Part shown: in pieces, positions 49,784 through 53,675 of the stretch
Numbering within the stretch: the stretch's first letter is position 1
Layout of the letters: every line of letters begins with the position of its first letter
Assembly (NCBI GenBank): GCA_025359505.1
Contig: JANYHH010000099.1
Span: 1 to 53,675 of the forward strand
Source: Deinococcales bacterium
GTDB lineage: Bacteria > Deinococcota > Deinococci > Deinococcales > JAAFIG01
Length of the DNA: 53,675 bases
Reading direction: 5' to 3'
Position numbers and translations under genes: made by a program
Notes under the pieces: generated by a model
The model's input: only the letters and a program-made list of their open reading frames with translations
What the model was told of the DNA's origin: nothing
The model's database searches: none

Positions 49784-50371
49784 TTCCCTTGCCGCACTGA
49801 TGAACGCCGTGATCTTGATGTGATCCTTGATGCCCGGCGCACTCTCCACGCCGCTCGAGACATCCACGCCCCACGGTCGCAACTGCCTAACGGCGCTGGA
49901 TACGTTGTCCGGCGTCAAGCCGCCCGCCAGCAACCAGCGCCGCCCGCGCAAACTTGCAGTCTCGAGCGCGTTCCAGTCGAATGTTTGCCCAGTGCCCCCC
50001 TCGAGATTATCGATCAGCAGCGTGTCCGCTGCGGGCAGTGCCACGCCGTGACTGATGGCGCGAATCACGGGTGCGTGCAGGGCCACCGTTGCAGCGAACT
50101 CGTCAGTCTCCGAGCCGTGCAACTGCACGGCCGTCAACTTGACCACGTGCAACGTCTCGAGAATCTCTTCAATACTGGCGTCCCTGAAGATGCCAACTCG
50201 AGCGATCAGCGGCCCCAAACCGTGTGAGATCGCGCTGGCTTGCGCGTGCGAAATCACGCGCTTCGTGCCGGGTACGAAGTTCAGTCCCACCGCGTCTGCG
50301 CCAGCGTTCTCAGCGCAGAGCGCATCTTCTAAGCGCGTGATGCCGCAGATTTTGACGCGCAGATAACTCAC
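49778..50371 (-). CDS. trpF: Phosphoribosylanthranilate isomerase
   Basis: A 197-residue TIM barrel acting third in tryptophan synthesis. Motifs are VKICGITRLEDA with the catalytic Cys, GLNFVPGTKR, VQLHG, LIDN for the catalytic Asp, LAGGLTPDNV, and GVDVSSGVESAPGIKD. The GTG at 50371 overlaps the yfiH stop (GTGA). Lies 20 kb from the trpE-trpG operon and has no attenuator of its own. Confidence 0.95.
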   Translation of the reverse strand: MSYLRVKICGITRLEDALCAENAGADAVGLNFVPGTKRVISHAQASAISHGLGPLIARVGIFRDASIEEILETLHVVKLTAVQLHGSETDEFAATVALHAPVIRAISHGVALPAADTLLIDNLEGGTGQTFDWNALETASLRGRRWLLAGGLTPDNVSSAVRQLRPWGVDVSSGVESAPGIKDHIKITAFISAARES

Positions 50372-51123
50372 TGCGCGATCACGCTCCACATCCGCCCGGT
50401 CGTGCCGTGATCTCGGCGATGCGAGAAGAAGTCAGCCTCGGTACTGCACCGATTCATCGTCCAGATCTGCGCTGGGGGCACGCCGCCCTCCTCGAGTAGC
50501 CAGCGGTTCGCGGCTGCCAAATCAATGTAATACTGCTCGATTCCGCTGTGACTTGAGCTGCCGCCGCTCATCGTGTGCGTGTGCTGCGGGAAGCCTTCCT
50601 GCGCGAAGCGCATCATTACATCCGCACCGACCGCGTACTGCCCAGCGCTGATGCCGGGGCCAAGTGCGGCGCGAATCCTGTCCACTTGAGCGCCAGCAAT
50701 CAGCATCGCTTCCAAAACGCGCTCGAGCAGCCGTCCGGCCGTGCCGCGCCAACCGCAATGCGCGGCCGCGATCACGCCCGCTGTCGAATCCTCGAGCAGC
50801 ACGGGGTAACAGTCGGCGCTTTCGATCACCAATACAGTGTCACGCAGCCGCGTGACGAGCGCATCTGCCATCGGCAGGTGCGTCAGGTCACTGTCCCGCG
50901 TCAGGGTCACGACTTCGCTCGAGTGAACTTGCCGCAACCGCGCCAAGCGCAACTGGTCAAATCCCAATGCGCTCAGTGCCGTCAGGCGGTTGGCTTCGAC
51001 ACTCTCAAAATGGTCGCCGACATTGTGTGACAAGTTCAATTGCGCGTATGCGCCCACGCTCACGCCACCAATGCGGTCACTGAAGCCGTGTTTTGACGCG
51101 AGGTTCGGCGCTGAGTGCCACAT
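50368..51123 (-). CDS. YfiH/PgeF family (laccase-domain) purine nucleoside phosphorylase-like protein
   Basis: A 251-residue member of the YfiH (multicopper-polyphenol-oxidase-like) family, shown in other bacteria to have purine nucleoside phosphorylase / adenosine deaminase activity and in E. coli to edit peptidoglycan precursors. Signature residues are His in QVHSS, ESADCYPVLL, the AAAHCGWRGT cysteine/histidine site, LGPGISAGQYAVG and FFSHRRDHGTTGRMWSVI. Operon with trpF. Confidence 0.94.
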   Translation of the reverse strand: MWHSAPNLASKHGFSDRIGGVSVGAYAQLNLSHNVGDHFESVEANRLTALSALGFDQLRLARLRQVHSSEVVTLTRDSDLTHLPMADALVTRLRDTVLVIESADCYPVLLEDSTAGVIAAAHCGWRGTAGRLLERVLEAMLIAGAQVDRIRAALGPGISAGQYAVGADVMMRFAQEGFPQHTHTMSGGSSSHSGIEQYYIDLAAANRWLLEEGGVPPAQIWTMNRCSTEADFFSHRRDHGTTGRMWSVIAQ

Positions 51124-51331
51124 GACTCAATCTTTACACACCTAGCAGCTCAGGGATCGTGCCCTGCACACGTTTGTTTCCCTCGCGTAGAAGTTGCGAG
51201 TGCAGCGACTAGAGTCGATCAATCTCAATGGCTCGAGCGGTTGTGTGATTTTTGCACGTTTGCGCTGAACTGTCTGCTAAAGTGCATGAGACTGTGATGC
51301 AACTCGTTAAAACAGACTTCGGGGGAACGCG

Positions 51332-53194
51332 ATGACCGAACCGCAAATTTCGCCGCTCGCTAGACGCCTCGCCGAGGAAAACTCGATCGATTGGCGCGTC
51401 ATTCCGGGCACTGGCCCCGAAAGCCGCGTTATCGAGCGCGACATCCTCACGTACTTAGCGCGGATCATGTCCGGCGAAATCGACCCACCCGCCTTGCCTG
51501 ACGCGAGCGAGCCGCCCGCGCCCGGTGGCGCTGTGCCTGATCTGTCTGAGGTCAGTAACCTAGCGGCCGCCAGCGCTGGCATGGCCAAGGAGGGCATTGA
51601 CCTCAGCAGCTTACTCAGCGGCGCTGCGCCAGTCGCTGCTGGACTGGTTGCACCGATGTTCAGCACGCCAGAACCAGCGATCCCAGAACCAGCCTTTCAA
51701 GCCGCTGATGCGTTGCAATCGCCTCCACTCGATTTCACGTTCAGCGACGAGCCAACCGCGCCGCTGGCGGCGAGCCAAATCACCTCGCTCGAGCAGATTT
51801 CCTTTGGAGATACGATTCCTGCGGCGTTTGAAGCACCGATTTCAATGGGTGAACCAACCACCAGTGCACCAGTGTTCAGTGCACCAGTGTTCAGTGCGCC
51901 AGCCTTCGCTTCGTCACCAGCCAAATTGCCTCCTTCTGACAGCGCTGACGCCGAGTTCGAGATTGACCTTGACGATTTAGATGACGCCCCGACCGCGCTC
52001 GAGGTGACTGAGCCAGCGTCGGGTGTTGCACCAATGGCTGTATCTGAATTCACGACGCCCGAATTTGCAGCGCCCGAGTTCACTGCCTCCGAGTACGGTG
52101 CGTCTAAGTACGGTGCGTCTGAGTACAGCTTTGCCCAAACCAGCGCTTCAACCGTTGATGACGGTCAGTTAACGGTGCTCGAGTCGTCTGGCTTGACCTT
52201 CAACCCAACCCAAGCCGACTTTAGCGAGCATCAAGCGGATTTGGTGCTCGATGTCGATTCGACTTCCGAAGCGCCACTGACCATCGCCGCGCTCGAGGCC
52301 AGCAGCGCAATCGATGATGACCTCGTGATGGCTGACGCCAGCACCGAGCTGGAAACCAGCCTGCCCGCTGAAGCGTTCAACCTCGAGCCAGTACATCTCG
52401 AGCCAGCCAGCGCCACAGCGCCGATCCAACACGATGACTTCGAGCTTGACCTGATCGACGCGGACGAACTCGCTATGACGCCCGCCTTGGAATCCGTCGA
52501 ACCCACACATTTTACCGCTCCCCTCGTGCCAGTCGCCATCGCTGGCGGAGCGGCAGCCGCAGCAGTGATTGGTGGAATGCTGACCCCGCCGCTCGAGCCA
52601 GTGGACAGCTCAGAATCCGCCCTGCCAGAAGAAACCATTTCGCCTGTCATTCAGCCCGCCGCAGCTTTGGAGGCGGCGCAGCCCAGCACAGCCCTCCCCT
52701 CGAGCAGCGTCGCAAGCGGCTTTTTCCAAGGCTTCGCCGTGCGCCGCCACTTTGATGCTGCCCCGCTCACCAAAATGCAGCACGAATTGACGCATGCCTT
52801 GAACGGGCGCGAAGTGCCGCTCGCGGTCTTCCTCGCCCGCGCAGCCCAACGCAACCTGCACGCGCTCGGCACGGGCGATGTCGTGACCCTGACGCGTTTG
52901 GGAGACACGTTGGAGCCGCTACAAGCTTCCGGGCTGCACCACAGCTTCATCGAAGCCGTGCAAAGCGTCGCCCGAGCCACCCCCGGCACGATGGAGGGTC
53001 TGCTGATCCTCGATGCGTCGAGCCTCGGCGCGGATGACCTCGTGCTGCCCGGCGCTGAACCCGTGCTGACCCTCAACGTCAAAGGCGAGTACGGACACCT
53101 CGCACTGTCAGGCGACGTGCCGATGGGCAAAGCCGCTGACTTTCTCGGCAAAGTCGCGCTGGCTTTGGAGACTCCCGTCAGTCTGGTGATCTGA
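51332..53194 (+). CDS. E3-binding-domain protein with degenerate E2-like C-terminus
   Basis: A 620-residue protein with unusual architecture. Residues 5-42 (ISPLARRLAEENSIDW through ERDILTYL) are a peripheral-subunit (E3) binding domain as in 2-oxo acid dehydrogenase E2 chains, but no lipoyl domain precedes it. Residues 45-460 are an Ala/Pro/Glu-rich low-complexity linker with local repeats (APVFS, TPEF/SEYGAS). Residues about 460-620 (AVRRHFDAAPLTKMQHELTHALNGREVPLAVFLARAA) resemble the E2 acyltransferase core, without the HxxxD active site. GGGGGA lies six bases before the ATG. Probably a non-catalytic binding protein for dihydrolipoamide dehydrogenase (inference). Confidence 0.8.
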   Translation: MTEPQISPLARRLAEENSIDWRVIPGTGPESRVIERDILTYLARIMSGEIDPPALPDASEPPAPGGAVPDLSEVSNLAAASAGMAKEGIDLSSLLSGAAPVAAGLVAPMFSTPEPAIPEPAFQAADALQSPPLDFTFSDEPTAPLAASQITSLEQISFGDTIPAAFEAPISMGEPTTSAPVFSAPVFSAPAFASSPAKLPPSDSADAEFEIDLDDLDDAPTALEVTEPASGVAPMAVSEFTTPEFAAPEFTASEYGASKYGASEYSFAQTSASTVDDGQLTVLESSGLTFNPTQADFSEHQADLVLDVDSTSEAPLTIAALEASSAIDDDLVMADASTELETSLPAEAFNLEPVHLEPASATAPIQHDDFELDLIDADELAMTPALESVEPTHFTAPLVPVAIAGGAAAAAVIGGMLTPPLEPVDSSESALPEETISPVIQPAAALEAAQPSTALPSSSVASGFFQGFAVRRHFDAAPLTKMQHELTHALNGREVPLAVFLARAAQRNLHALGTGDVVTLTRLGDTLEPLQASGLHHSFIEAVQSVARATPGTMEGLLILDASSLGADDLVLPGAEPVLTLNVKGEYGHLALSGDVPMGKAADFLGKVALALETPVSLVI

Positions 53195-53217
53195 GCGCCC
53201 AGAACAGCCGTCCTCGA

Positions 53218-53251
53218 CACTCGAGCCTCCTATCTTGCGAGGCTCGAGTTT
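53218..53251 (+). terminator. Terminator with CTCGAG in both arms
   Basis: ACTCGAGCCTC / GAGGCTCGAGT stem, 9-base loop, then TTACTTT; 24 bases after the preceding stop. Confidence 0.78.
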
Positions 53252-53254
53252 ACT

Positions 53255-53283
53255 TTGACAAGTCAGGAAGCCAGTGCTATATT
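53255..53283 (+). promoter_or_regulatory. Strong promoter for tRNA-Thr and tuf
   Basis: TTGACA (53255-53260), 17-bp spacer, TATATT (53278-53283), the best sigma-70-type match in the window. Confidence 0.85.
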
Positions 53284-53352
53284 CACACGGCACTCGAGGG
53301 GCAACGCGCTGGCGCTGGTCTGAGATTGCAGCAGTAATTGCAACAATGCCTC

Positions 53353-53675
<323 letters not shown>

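Overview
This window is a dense, roughly 60% GC bacterial chromosome segment with short intergenic gaps, many 4-bp ATGA/GTGA gene overlaps and frequent GTG starts. The first 44 codons of EF-Tu at the right edge, the leaderless TANNNT-type promoters, the comB-rpe pair and the proline-catabolism cluster all point to a Deinococcus-like member of the Deinococcota. The species is not identifiable by eye. The most striking global property is a huge excess of the palindrome CTCGAG. I count about 43 copies in the first 4.8 kb, against one to two expected, and they occur in genes, spacers and terminator stems alike. This resembles the cyanobacterial HIP1 phenomenon with a different word.

Layout. 1-130 is a 15-bp tandem array. 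161-4228 (minus) is a SWIM-zinc-finger / DUF5691-type / MoxR-AAA+ operon that probably continues off the left edge. 4521-8130 (plus) holds accD, a three-copy REP array, accA, a GNAT acetyltransferase, a Uma2-type nuclease-fold protein and a DUF2721 membrane protein. 8360-11604 (minus) holds an Ig-like lipoprotein, comB, rpe and a zinc-ribbon membrane protein. 11734-13270 is a divergent TetR / chloroperoxidase-like hydrolase pair with two operator-like palindromes. 13348-20095 is the cobalamin block: cobS-ferredoxin-cobU-cobT, and btuF-btuC-btuD behind a B12 riboswitch, with two tandemly duplicated secreted proteins between them. 20153-24863 holds an ArsR-DUF2087 operon, a three-gene c-type cytochrome / copper type II monooxygenase cluster, a secreted protein and a phosphodiesterase.

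25017-29316 is a trp operon: a leader peptide with tandem Trp codons plus a complete attenuator, then trpE, a REP-associated tyrosine transposase (RAYT) that carries an inverted REP pair inside its own reading frame, a trpS whose product has the cysteine pattern of Fe-S TrpRS, trpG and ridA. trpF lies at 49.8 kb. 29321-34989 holds a membrane Ser/Thr kinase, divergent amtB and glnB (PII lacking Tyr51), pyrF and two small genes. 35221-39654 holds SDR / TetR, a cytochrome P450, a TlpA-like thioredoxin and a secreted protein. 40045-44161 holds sbtA-sbtB-like-beta-carbonic anhydrase, corA and an M29 aminopeptidase. 44286-47973 (minus) is GntR-proDH-antitoxin-toxin-P5CDH. 48002-51123 holds comF, nudix, a membrane protein, DUF1905, trpF and yfiH. 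51332-53194 is an orphan E3-binding-domain protein with a degenerate E2-like C-terminus. The window ends with tRNA-Thr(GGU) and the start of tuf.

Themes. Carbon and nitrogen supply (bicarbonate uptake, carbonic anhydrase, acetyl-CoA carboxylase, ammonium transport, PII) and tryptophan and cobalamin economy are represented, each with visible regulatory elements. Overlaid on these are two iterated sequence systems: the CTCGAG palindrome and a GTAGGGGCGAAC-type REP family with its resident RAYT.
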